Shown: positions 43,450 to 52,905 of the stretch, piece after piece
Layout of the letters: every line of letters starts with the position of its first letter
How positions within the stretch are numbered: the stretch's first letter is position 1
Source: Cryobacterium algoricola
Lineage (GTDB): Bacteria; Actinomycetota; Actinomycetes; Actinomycetales; Microbacteriaceae
Reading direction: 5' to 3'
Assembly (NCBI RefSeq): GCF_004402485.1
Contig: NZ_SOFG01000004.1
Span: forward strand, 310,001-374,000
Length of the DNA stretch: 64,000 nt
The notes under the pieces: generated by a model
Databases searched by the model: none
The model's input: only the letters and a program-made list of their open reading frames with translations
What the model was told of the DNA's origin: nothing
Made by a program: the position numbers and the translations under genes

Positions 43450-45603
43450 ATGACCGACTACTCCGCACTCGATTTCTCCGAACTCGTCGCACTCTCCGGT
43501 GACGAGGTCGTCACGCATTCCTTCGTGCGCGACGTTCCCCTGTCCGGGTCGCGCACCCTCGCGCTCGTCACCCTCGACAACGGCAGGGACCACACCCGGC
43601 CGAACACCCTGGGACCGGTCACCCTCCTCGAATTCGCGGCGACCCTCGACGGTCTCGCCGAGCGAGCAGCACGCGGGGAGATCCATGGGGTCGCCGTCAC
43701 CGGCAAACCGTTCATACTCGCCGCGGGCGCAGACCTCGGCAAGGTCAGCGAGATCCCCTCGCTCGCGACCGGCAAGCTGCTCGGCCAGCTCGGCCACCAC
43801 GCCCTCGGGAAGCTCTCCACGCTCGGTGTGCCCTCCTTCGTCTTCATCAACGGGCTCGCGCTCGGCGGCGGTCTCGAAATCGCGCTGAACGCCGACTACC
43901 GCACGGTCGACGCATCCGTCGCCGCCGTCGCCCTGCCCGAGGTCTCCCTCGGGCTCATTCCCGGCTGGGGCGGCTCCTACCTGCTGCCGAACCTGATCGG
44001 CATCGAGAACGCCCTCACGGTGATCATCTCGAACCCGCTCAAGAACCGCGTGCTCAAGGCAACGGACACCGTCGAACTCGGCATCGCCGACGTGCTCTTC
44101 GGGTCAGCGGCCTTCCTCGAGCACTCCATCGCCTGGGCCGACGGCGTGATCGCAGGCACCACGACGGTCGCACGGCCGAACAAGCCGGGCAAGATCGAGC
44201 GCCTCGTGAAATGGGACGCCGCGATCGGCATCGCCAGGCGGATGCTCGAAAGTCGGATCGGGACGGTCGCGCTCTCTCCCTATATTGCTCTCGACCTGCT
44301 CAAAGCCGCGAAGAGCGGGACGCTCGAGGAGGGTTTCGAACGCGAGGACGACTCCCTCGCCGCCCTCATCGCCGGCGACCAGCTCCAGGCCAGCATCTAT
44401 GCTTTCAATCTGGTCCAGAAGCGGGCCAAGCGCCCGGCCGGCGCCCCGGACAAGAAGCTCGCCCGCCCGATCACGAAGGTCGGCGTCATCGGCGCAGGCC
44501 TGATGGCGAGCCAGTTCGCGCTCCTGTTCGTCCGCCGCCTGCAGGTGCCCGTCGTCATCACCGACCTCGACCAGGCCCGCGTCGACAAGGGTGTCGCGTA
44601 CATCCACGGCGAGATCGCGACTCTGCAGTCCAAGGGCCGCATCACGGCGGACGAGGGCAACCGGCTCAGGGCCCTCGTGACGGGGACGACGGACAAGTCG
44701 AACTTCTCCGACGCCGACTGGGTCATCGAGGCCGTCTTCGAAGAACTCGGCGTCAAGCAGGATGTCTTCGCCGAGATCGAGAACTACGTGTCGCCGGAAG
44801 CCATCCTCGCCACGAACACCTCGTCGCTCTCCGTCGAGAAGATCGGCGCGAAGCTCGCCCATCCCGAGCGCCTGGTCGGCTTCCACTTCTTCAACCCGGT
44901 CGCCGTGATGCCGCTCATCGAGGTCGTGAACACGCCGCAGACGAACGAGACGACGCTCTCGACCGCGATGGTGATCGCGGGCAAGCTGAGGAAGAACGCC
45001 GTGATCACGCGCGACACCCCCGGTTTCGTGGTCAACCGCATCCTCGCGAAGCTCCTCGGCGAGGCCATGCACGCTGTCGACACCGGCACCCCCTTCGAGG
45101 TCGTCGATGGCGCCATCGCACCGTTCGGGCTCCCGATGACGCCGTTCGAGCTCCTCGAACTCGTCGGGCTCAAGGTCGGAGCGCACGTCCTCGACACGCA
45201 CCACGCCGCGTTCCCCGACCGCTTCTTCGAAAGCGACAACCTGCACAAGCTCGCGGAGCACGGCAAGATCCTCGAGCGCGACGCCAAGGGCAAGGTCACG
45301 GGCTTCGACAAGACGGCGAAGAAGATCGTCGCCGGCGGCACAACGCCCATGACGGGCGAGGAGATCCTCCGGCGCATCGAGGACGGCCTGGCCGACGAGA
45401 TCAAGCGGATGCTCGACGACGGGGTCGTGCACGCCGCGGAGGACATCGACCTGTGCGTGATCCTCGGCGCAGGCTGGCCGTTCCAGATGGGCGGCGCGAC
45501 TCCCTACCTCGACAGGGTCGGCGCGAGCGAGCGGGTCTTCGGCGGAACGTTCCACACGCCGATGATCCGCGGCGTCGCCTCGGAGGTTCCGGTCACGCTC
45601 TAG
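43450..45603 (+). CDS. fadB: 3-hydroxyacyl-CoA dehydrogenase/enoyl-CoA hydratase fusion
   Basis: 717 residues. N-terminal crotonase domain (FILAAGADLGKVSE, GLALGGGLEIALNADYR, LPEVSLGLIPGWGG) hydrates enoyl-CoA; the middle and C-terminal part is the NAD-dependent dehydrogenase (VGVIGAGLMASQFA nucleotide-binding loop, LVGFHFFNPVAVMPLIEVV with catalytic His, TPGFVVNRIL). Both active sites look intact. It forms an operon with fadA and ends at a bidirectional inverted repeat. No fatty-acid regulator is adjacent. Confidence 0.96.
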   Translation: MTDYSALDFSELVALSGDEVVTHSFVRDVPLSGSRTLALVTLDNGRDHTRPNTLGPVTLLEFAATLDGLAERAARGEIHGVAVTGKPFILAAGADLGKVSEIPSLATGKLLGQLGHHALGKLSTLGVPSFVFINGLALGGGLEIALNADYRTVDASVAAVALPEVSLGLIPGWGGSYLLPNLIGIENALTVIISNPLKNRVLKATDTVELGIADVLFGSAAFLEHSIAWADGVIAGTTTVARPNKPGKIERLVKWDAAIGIARRMLESRIGTVALSPYIALDLLKAAKSGTLEEGFEREDDSLAALIAGDQLQASIYAFNLVQKRAKRPAGAPDKKLARPITKVGVIGAGLMASQFALLFVRRLQVPVVITDLDQARVDKGVAYIHGEIATLQSKGRITADEGNRLRALVTGTTDKSNFSDADWVIEAVFEELGVKQDVFAEIENYVSPEAILATNTSSLSVEKIGAKLAHPERLVGFHFFNPVAVMPLIEVVNTPQTNETTLSTAMVIAGKLRKNAVITRDTPGFVVNRILAKLLGEAMHAVDTGTPFEVVDGAIAPFGLPMTPFELLELVGLKVGAHVLDTHHAAFPDRFFESDNLHKLAEHGKILERDAKGKVTGFDKTAKKIVAGGTTPMTGEEILRRIEDGLADEIKRMLDDGVVHAAEDIDLCVILGAGWPFQMGGATPYLDRVGASERVFGGTFHTPMIRGVASEVPVTL

Positions 45604-45625
45604 CGTTACCTACCGGACCGAAGCA

Positions 45626-45668
45626 CGCACAAGGCACCCTCGTCGAATCGGCGAGGGTGCCTTGTGCG
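45626..45668. terminator. Perfect 17-bp inverted repeat between fadB and the aldo/keto reductase
   Basis: CGCACAAGGCACCCTCG and its exact complement with a 9-base loop that can pair further (CG/CG), between convergent genes. No T-tract; candidate bidirectional terminator. Confidence 0.7.
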
Positions 45669-45708
45669 GAAACTCGGGCGGGACGCGCCAGGGGTTACAG
45701 TCCTGGGG

Positions 45709-46686
<978 letters not shown>

Positions 46687-46754
46687 GCTGGGGAAACCCT
46701 TTCCGATTCTGAATAGAGAGAGATTTTGTAGTCGATCGAGTCGAGGCTGCTGCA

Positions 46755-46785
46755 ACCCTAAAACCTCGAGCGCGCTCCACGTCAA
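46755..46785 (-). promoter_or_regulatory. MerR-type promoter of the aldo/keto reductase gene
   Basis: On the minus strand: -35 TTGACG, a 19-base spacer, -10 TAGGGT. The spacer carries the imperfect dyad ACGTGGAGCGC-GCTCGAGGT. A 19-base spacer with a dyad across it is the hallmark of promoters twisted into shape by MerR-family activators; aldo/keto reductases in actinobacteria are frequently under such control. Confidence 0.65.
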
Positions 46786-46849
46786 GCCGGGATCTTCTTC
46801 ATCCAGCCGGCGCCCAGGTTCGCGGTCGGTTTCGCGGTGAGTTACGCGG

Positions 46850-47758
46850 TCAGGGGTGGCGGATGCCGGTTCCGGCGAGGATGGCCCGGTAACCCTCCCG
46901 ATAGCCCGGGTATTCGAAGGAGAATCCGCTCGCGAGCAGGAGGGCGTTGCTGCAGACCTTGTCGCCGCCGCGCGGCCCGGCCGCGCGACCGGGCGCGGTC
47001 ACAGTGGCTGCGGGTGTGCCACCGTCGGCGGCGGTGGCGCTCGCGCTCGCGCCGGCACCCGGATCCGGAACTCCCAGTTCGGCGGCGAGGAAGCCGAGCA
47101 CGTCGCCCCGCGGAACGGGTGCGCTGTCCACGCCGAGGTACAGAGATGCCGGCTCTCCCGCCATCGTCATGAGGTGCACGATGGCCGCGGCCGCGTCGTC
47201 CCTGTGGATCCGGTTGGTATGCCTCGCCAGGCCGGAGACGGAGGCCGTCCCGTCCCTGACCTGCCGGATCAGGAGTTCCCTGCCCGGCCCGTAGATTCCG
47301 GAGAGGCGCAGCACGACGGCGCGGGGAACCCTCGACCGCAGCAGGTCTTCCGCCTCGAGCAGCACGGCGCCCGTCGCCGACGCCGGCAGCGCCGGCGTGG
47401 TCTCGTCGACCAGGCTTCCGTCGTCGACGCCGTACACGGCGGTCGAAGACACGAGCAGGAAGCGGCTCGGGCTCGCGTCCGTCGCGTCGAGGGCGTCGAG
47501 CAGGTTGCGCAGCCCGTCGACGTATGAGCTGCGGTAGGCATCCGCCGTCGAGCCGGCCGCGGCGATGGCGACTATGACGATGTCGGTTCCGACGGGGATG
47601 ACGGGCCGTTCCCTGCTGAGATCGACGGCCTGGCCCTCGATGACGGCGGGAAGCACTCCCGGCGACCGGCGCAGCCCGACGACTCGGTGGCCGAGAGCCG
47701 CGAACCGCAGGCCGGCCTCGGTGCCGAGGTCACCGCAGCCCGCGATCAATACCGTCAT
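46850..47758 (-). CDS. NAD-dependent epimerase/dehydratase family (SDR) protein
   Basis: 302 residues. Rossmann motif [16 protein letters not shown], then [17 protein letters not shown] and [14 protein letters not shown], as in YeeZ-type SDR proteins. The usual YxxxK pair is not clear after the substrate loop, so catalysis is uncertain. A Gly/Ala/Ser-rich insertion at about 240-275 resembles a flexible loop. ATG start. Transcribed on the minus strand, 45 bases after dxs. Confidence 0.8.
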   Translation of the reverse strand: MTVLIAGCGDLGTEAGLRFAALGHRVVGLRRSPGVLPAVIEGQAVDLSRERPVIPVGTDIVIVAIAAAGSTADAYRSSYVDGLRNLLDALDATDASPSRFLLVSSTAVYGVDDGSLVDETTPALPASATGAVLLEAEDLLRSRVPRAVVLRLSGIYGPGRELLIRQVRDGTASVSGLARHTNRIHRDDAAAAIVHLMTMAGEPASLYLGVDSAPVPRGDVLGFLAAELGVPDPGAGASASATAADGGTPAATVTAPGRAAGPRGGDKVCSNALLLASGFSFEYPGYREGYRAILAGTGIRHP

Positions 47759-47803
47759 CCGTGCTCTCCTCGCCGGATCTCGCGCGTGCTCATTCTGAGC
47801 GGG

Positions 47804-49795
47804 TCACTCCGCGCGGCCGCGGCGAACCGGCAGTGAGCCGGTATCCGTCTGAACGGCCGAGTCGGTCTGGTCGTTCGGGTCCGCAGGCACGGCGGGGAGG
47901 GGCCTCGCGTGCGGGAGCTTGCTGCCGAGCACCATCGCCACGACGTCGCGGGCGATGTGCTGCGGCGTGAGGCCGACCCGTTCGAGGATCTCGGCGCGGG
48001 TGCCGTGGGCCAGGAATTCGTCGGGCAGCCCGAGTTCGGTGACGGCCGTGTCGACGCCGGCCGCGCGCAGGTCCTGGCGGATGCGCGTACCGATTCCCCC
48101 GACCCGGATGCCGTCTTCGATGCTCACGACGAGGCGGTGCTCCGCTGCGAGCCCGATGAGGCTCCTGGGCACGGGCACGACCCAGCGCGGGTCGACGACG
48201 GTCGCGCCGATCCCCTGGGCGGACAGGCGCCGGGCGACGTCGAGGCCCATCGCGGCCATCGGGCCGACCGTGACGATGAGCACATCCTTCTGGGCCGATT
48301 CGAGCAAGACGTCGACGCCGTCGTCCAGGCGGGTCACGGCGTCGAACTCGACGCCGGTGCTGCCCTTCGGGAAGCGCAGCACGGTCGGTCCGTCCTCGAC
48401 GGCGATCGCCTCGCCGAGCTCCTCACGGAGCCGGGTCGAGTCGCGCGGTGCTGCGAGGCGGATGCCGGGAACGACCTGCAGGATGGCCAGGTCCCAGATG
48501 CCGTGGTGGCTCGGCCCGTCGGGGCCCGTGACACCCGCCCGGTCGAGGACGAAGGTCACCCCGGCCTTGTGCAGTGCCACGTCCATCAGGACCTGGTCGA
48601 ATGCCCGGTTGATGAAGGTCGCGTACAGGGCGACGACGGGGTGCAGCCCGCCGAAGGCGAGGCCGGCCGCGCTCGTCACGGCGTGCTGTTCGGCGATGCC
48701 GACGTCGTGCACCCGGTTCGGGAAGCGTTCCGCCATCCGGTGCAGCCCGGTCGGGCGCAGCATGGCCGCCGTGATTCCGACGATCCGCGGGTTCTCGGTG
48801 GCGAGGTTCAGGAGTTCGTCGGAGAACACCGAGGTCCACGACGGCGCGCCGGGCGTCTCCGTCGACTCCCCCGTCTCCGGGTCGATCTGGCCGACGGCGT
48901 GGAACTGATCTGCGGTGTCCTGCATGGCGGGGTCGTAGCCCTTGCCCTTCTGGGTGATCGTGTGCACGATCACCGGGGCCCCGTAGTTCTTCGCCTGCTG
49001 GAGCGCTTCGAGCATCGCCTCCATGTCGTGCCCGTCGACCGGGCCGATGTACTTGATGTCGAGGTTCGAGTAGAGCGCCTCGTTGTTGGAGAAGCGCGCG
49101 AGGAAGCCGTGCAGCCCGCCGCGCACGCCGCGGAAGAACGCGCGGGCAGGTGCGCCCATGTTGTCGAAGGCCCTGCGGCTGCTCAGGTATGCCGCGTGGT
49201 AGCTGCTGCGGGTGCGCACCGTGTTGAGGAACCTGGCCATGCCGCCGATCGTCGGCGCATAGGAACGGCCGTTGTCGTTGACCACGATGATCAGGCGGCG
49301 GGTGTTGTCGTCGCTGATGTTGTTGAGCGCTTCCCAGGTCATGCCGCCGGTGAGCGAGCCGTCTCCGACCACCGCGATCACGTGCCTGTCGCTCTGTCCC
49401 GTCATCTCGAACGCACGGGAGATGCCGTCCGCCCAGGACAGCGAGCTCGAGGCGTGCGAGCTCTCCACAATGTCGTGCACCGACTCGGAGCGTTGCGGGT
49501 ACCCGGCGAGGCCGTCCTGCTGGCGGAGGCCGCTGAAGTCCTGACGGCCGGTCAGGAGCTTGTGCACGTACGTCTGGTGCCCGGTGTCGAACACGATCGC
49601 GTCGCGGGGAGATTCGAAGATCCGGTGGATGGCGATGGTCATCTCGACCACGCCGAGGTTCGGACCGAGGTGCCCGCCGGTCTTGGAGACTTCACTGACG
49701 AGGAAGCCACGGATTTCGGCCGCGAGCTGCACGAGTTCGTCGAGCGAGAGGCGGTCCAGGTCACGCGGACCCGTGATGGTCTCCAGCAGGCTCAT
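47804..49795 (-). CDS. dxs: 1-deoxy-D-xylulose-5-phosphate synthase
   Basis: First enzyme of the MEP isoprenoid pathway, thiamine-diphosphate dependent. 663 residues. Signatures: GHLGPNLGVVEMTIAIH, GDGSLTGGMTWEALNNI (ThDP-binding), and the second half with AGVTGPDGPSHHGIWDLA and VGIAEQHAVTSAAGLA. ATG at 49795 follows AAAGGTG. In mycobacteria dxs1 also lies near aconitase/dut-region genes, which fits here. Confidence 0.97.
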   Translation of the reverse strand: MSLLETITGPRDLDRLSLDELVQLAAEIRGFLVSEVSKTGGHLGPNLGVVEMTIAIHRIFESPRDAIVFDTGHQTYVHKLLTGRQDFSGLRQQDGLAGYPQRSESVHDIVESSHASSSLSWADGISRAFEMTGQSDRHVIAVVGDGSLTGGMTWEALNNISDDNTRRLIIVVNDNGRSYAPTIGGMARFLNTVRTRSSYHAAYLSSRRAFDNMGAPARAFFRGVRGGLHGFLARFSNNEALYSNLDIKYIGPVDGHDMEAMLEALQQAKNYGAPVIVHTITQKGKGYDPAMQDTADQFHAVGQIDPETGESTETPGAPSWTSVFSDELLNLATENPRIVGITAAMLRPTGLHRMAERFPNRVHDVGIAEQHAVTSAAGLAFGGLHPVVALYATFINRAFDQVLMDVALHKAGVTFVLDRAGVTGPDGPSHHGIWDLAILQVVPGIRLAAPRDSTRLREELGEAIAVEDGPTVLRFPKGSTGVEFDAVTRLDDGVDVLLESAQKDVLIVTVGPMAAMGLDVARRLSAQGIGATVVDPRWVVPVPRSLIGLAAEHRLVVSIEDGIRVGGIGTRIRQDLRAAGVDTAVTELGLPDEFLAHGTRAEILERVGLTPQHIARDVVAMVLGSKLPHARPLPAVPADPNDQTDSAVQTDTGSLPVRRGRAE

Positions 49796-49898
49796 CGGCA
49801 ACACCTTTCGAGTACGACGTCGCGGGCAGAACGGAGCCGGCGCGTAGCTTCAACAACAGTTGAGTCTACGCGCCGGTCCCGAACTGCAACCCTGAGGG

Positions 49899-52718
49899 TT
49901 ATGCGACCAGTGATCGAAGAACGTACTGCAGGATGCCGCCGTTCCGGTAATAGTCGGCCTCACCGGGCGTGTCGATGCGCACGACCGCGTCGAATTCGAC
50001 GGTGGCCTTGCCGGCGGCCGAGTTCTCGCTCGGGGAGGCGGTCACGTGCACCGTCTTCGGGGTGACGCCGGCGTTGAGCTCCGCCAGGCCCGCGATCGAG
50101 ACGACCTCTGTGCCGTCAAGGCCCAGGGACGCCCAGCTCTCGCCTGCCGGGAACTGCAACGGCACGACACCCATCCCGATCAGGTTCGAGCGGTGGATCC
50201 GCTCGAAGCTCTCGGTGATGACGGCCTTGACTCCGAGGAGGCTGGTTCCCTTGGCCGCCCAGTCCCTCGAGGACCCGGAGCCGTACTCCTTGCCGCCGAA
50301 GATCACCAGCGGGATGCCGGCGGCCTGGTAGTTCTGGCTGGCGTCGTAGATGAACGACTGCGGGGCGCCCTCGACGGTGAAGTCGCGGGTGTAGCCGCCC
50401 TCGACGTCGTCGAGGAGCTGGTTGCGCAGCCGGATGTTGGCGAAGGTGCCGCGGATCATGACCTCGTGGTTACCCCGGCGCGATCCGTAGGAGTTGAAGT
50501 CGCCGCGGGCGACGCCGTGCTCGACGAGGTAGGCGCCGGCGGGGCTGTCCGCCTTGATGTTGCCCGCCGGGCTGATGTGGTCGGTCGTGACCGAGTCACC
50601 GAGCTTCGCGAGGACGCGGGCGCCCACGATGTCACTCACCGGAGTGGTCTCGAGGGTCATGCCGTCGAAGTACGGGGGCTTCCGCACGTAGGTCGACTCG
50701 CTGTCCCACTCGAAGACCTCGCTGTCGGGCGTCGGCAGGGAACGCCAGCGCTCGTCGCCTTCGAAGACCGCGCCGTATTCCTTGGTGAACATCGCGGTGT
50801 CGATCGAACTGTCGATCGTCGACTGCACCTCGGCGGAATCCGGCCAGATGTCCCTGAGGTAGACCGGGTTGCCTTCGGTGTCGTCTCCGAGCGCATCCGT
50901 CTCGAAGTCGAAGTTCATCGAACCGGCGAGGGCGTATGCGATCACGAGCGGCGGGCTCGCGAGGTAGTTCATCTTGACGTCGGGGCTGATCCGGCCTTCG
51001 AAGTTGCGGTTTCCGGAGAGCACGGCCGTGACGGCGAGGTCGTTCTCGTTGATGGCCGCGGAGACCTCGTCGATCAGCGGGCCGGTGTTGCCGATGCAGA
51101 CGGTGCAGCCGTAGCCGACCGTGTAGAAACCGAGGGCCTCGAGGTCGCCGGTGAGGCCGGCCTTCTCGTAGTAGTCCGTGACGACCTTGGAGCCGGGCGC
51201 GAGGGTCGTCTTGACCCAGGGCTTGCTCGTCAGGCCCTTTTTCACGGCGTTGCGGGCGAGCAGGCCCGCCGCGAGCATGACGCTCGGGTTGGAGGTGTTC
51301 GTGCAGGACGTGATCGCGGCGACGGCGACAGCCCCGTGGTCCAGGGTGTAGCTGGCTCCCGCGGCGGTCTCGATCGCGACCGGGGTGGAGATGGTCCTGG
51401 GCGGGTGGCTGACGTGGGTGTGCGAGATCGCGTGGGCGCTGTTCTCGTCCTGTGCGGTGAACCCGATCGGGTCGGATGCGGGGAACGTCGCCTCGACTGC
51501 GGCATCGACCTGGGACAGGTCCTGGGTCGCGTAGCTCTGCAGGTCGGTCTCGAACTGGTCCTTGGCGCGGCTGAGCTCGACGCGGTCCTGGGGGCGCTTG
51601 GGTCCGGCGATCGAGGGCACCACGGTTCCGAGGTCGATCTCGAGGTACTCGCTGAAGACGGGTTCGCGGGCCGGGTCGTGCCAGAGGCCCTGCAGCTTCG
51701 CGTATGCCTCGACGAGGGCGACCTGCTCCTCGCTGCGGCCGGTGAGGCGCAGGTAGCCGAGGGTGACGTCGTCGATCGGGAACATTGCGGCGGTCGAGCC
51801 GAATTCCGGGCTCATGTTGCCGATGGTCGCCCGGTTGGCGAGGGGGACCTCCGCGACGCCCTCACCGTAGAACTCGACGAACTTGCCGACGACGCCGTGC
51901 TTGCGGAGCATCTGCGTGATCGTGAGGACGACATCCGTCGCGGTGACGCCGGTCGGGATGGAGCCGGTGAGCTTGAAGCCGACGACCTTGGGGATGAGCA
52001 TGGAGACGGGCTGGCCGAGCATGGCCGCCTCTGCCTCGATGCCGCCGACGCCCCAGCCGAGCACGCCGAGGCCGTTGACCATCGTCGTGTGCGAGTCCGT
52101 GCCGACGCAGGTGTCCGGGTATGCCTGCAGCACGCCGTTGGCGACGCGGGTCATCGTGACGCGGGCGAGGTATTCGATGTTGACCTGGTGCACGATGCCG
52201 GTTCCCGGCGGGACGACCTTGAAGTCGTCGAAGGCGGTCTGGCCCCAGCGGAGGAACTGGTAGCGCTCGCCGTTGCGCTCGTATTCGATCTCGACGTTGC
52301 GCTCGAGGGCGTTCTCGCTGCCGAAGAGGTCCGCGATGACCGAGTGGTCGATGACCAGTTCCGCGGGGGCGAGCGGGTTGATCTTGTTCGGGTCGCCGCC
52401 GAGTTCGGCGACGGCCTCCCGCATGGTCGCGAGGTCGACGATGCAGGGCACTCCGGTGAAGTCCTGCATGATCACGCGGGCCGGCGTGAACTGGATCTCG
52501 GTGTCGGGTTCGCTCGTGGGAACCCAGGCGCCGAGCGCACGGATGTGATCGGCCGTGATGTTGGCGCCGTCTTCGGTGCGGAGGAGGTTCTCCAGCAGCA
52601 CCTTGAGACTGAACGGCAGCAATTCGTAACCCTGCACCGAGTCCAGGCGAAAGACCTCATAGTCTGTCGCTCCGACGCGGAGGGTGTCCTTGGCTCCAAA
52701 ACTGTTTAACGCAGACAC
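49899..52718 (-). CDS. acnA: Aconitate hydratase A
   Basis: TCA-cycle isomerase of citrate and isocitrate, also an mRNA-binding protein in its apo form in some bacteria. 939 residues, near the M. tuberculosis size. Fe-S cluster cysteines in [10 protein letters not shown] and [12 protein letters not shown], plus the swivel domain with SRDWAAKGT and [20 protein letters not shown] in parts. GTG start behind AAAGGAGAGG. An inverted repeat lies 130 bases upstream. Confidence 0.97.
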   Translation of the reverse strand: MSALNSFGAKDTLRVGATDYEVFRLDSVQGYELLPFSLKVLLENLLRTEDGANITADHIRALGAWVPTSEPDTEIQFTPARVIMQDFTGVPCIVDLATMREAVAELGGDPNKINPLAPAELVIDHSVIADLFGSENALERNVEIEYERNGERYQFLRWGQTAFDDFKVVPPGTGIVHQVNIEYLARVTMTRVANGVLQAYPDTCVGTDSHTTMVNGLGVLGWGVGGIEAEAAMLGQPVSMLIPKVVGFKLTGSIPTGVTATDVVLTITQMLRKHGVVGKFVEFYGEGVAEVPLANRATIGNMSPEFGSTAAMFPIDDVTLGYLRLTGRSEEQVALVEAYAKLQGLWHDPAREPVFSEYLEIDLGTVVPSIAGPKRPQDRVELSRAKDQFETDLQSYATQDLSQVDAAVEATFPASDPIGFTAQDENSAHAISHTHVSHPPRTISTPVAIETAAGASYTLDHGAVAVAAITSCTNTSNPSVMLAAGLLARNAVKKGLTSKPWVKTTLAPGSKVVTDYYEKAGLTGDLEALGFYTVGYGCTVCIGNTGPLIDEVSAAINENDLAVTAVLSGNRNFEGRISPDVKMNYLASPPLVIAYALAGSMNFDFETDALGDDTEGNPVYLRDIWPDSAEVQSTIDSSIDTAMFTKEYGAVFEGDERWRSLPTPDSEVFEWDSESTYVRKPPYFDGMTLETTPVSDIVGARVLAKLGDSVTTDHISPAGNIKADSPAGAYLVEHGVARGDFNSYGSRRGNHEVMIRGTFANIRLRNQLLDDVEGGYTRDFTVEGAPQSFIYDASQNYQAAGIPLVIFGGKEYGSGSSRDWAAKGTSLLGVKAVITESFERIHRSNLIGMGVVPLQFPAGESWASLGLDGTEVVSIAGLAELNAGVTPKTVHVTASPSENSAAGKATVEFDAVVRIDTPGEADYYRNGGILQYVLRSLVA

Positions 52719-52845
52719 GATGCCCTCTCCTTTGTGGAAACTGACGGGAATCCGTCCGCAGTCCCCAATCCTGACGAACGGACCAGCGCCAGGCCAGCAA
52801 GGGTATCCTAACCGGCGGCGTCACCGAACGATGCCAACGCCAAAC

Positions 52846-52863
52846 TATCTTGACGTAGAGATA
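52846..52863. promoter_or_regulatory. Inverted repeat upstream of acnA
   Basis: TATCTTGACGTAGAGATA, arms matching at 7 of 9 positions, in the 187-base gap between acnA and the P-type ATPase stop. Size and spacing suit a MarR- or TetR-type operator for acnA. The regulator is not in the window. Confidence 0.4.
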
Positions 52864-52905
52864 ACTCTAGCAGGGAGCCGATGCCCGGTCTTCGTCGAGA
52901 ATGCC

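Noticed and set aside
47909..50065. 718-codon open frame opposite dxs
   Set aside because: Shadow of dxs; no domain and implausible composition.
50046..52709. 887-codon open frame on the plus strand opposite acnA
   Set aside because: Exact shadow of aconitase, no homology, biased Asp/Arg/Val/Gly composition.
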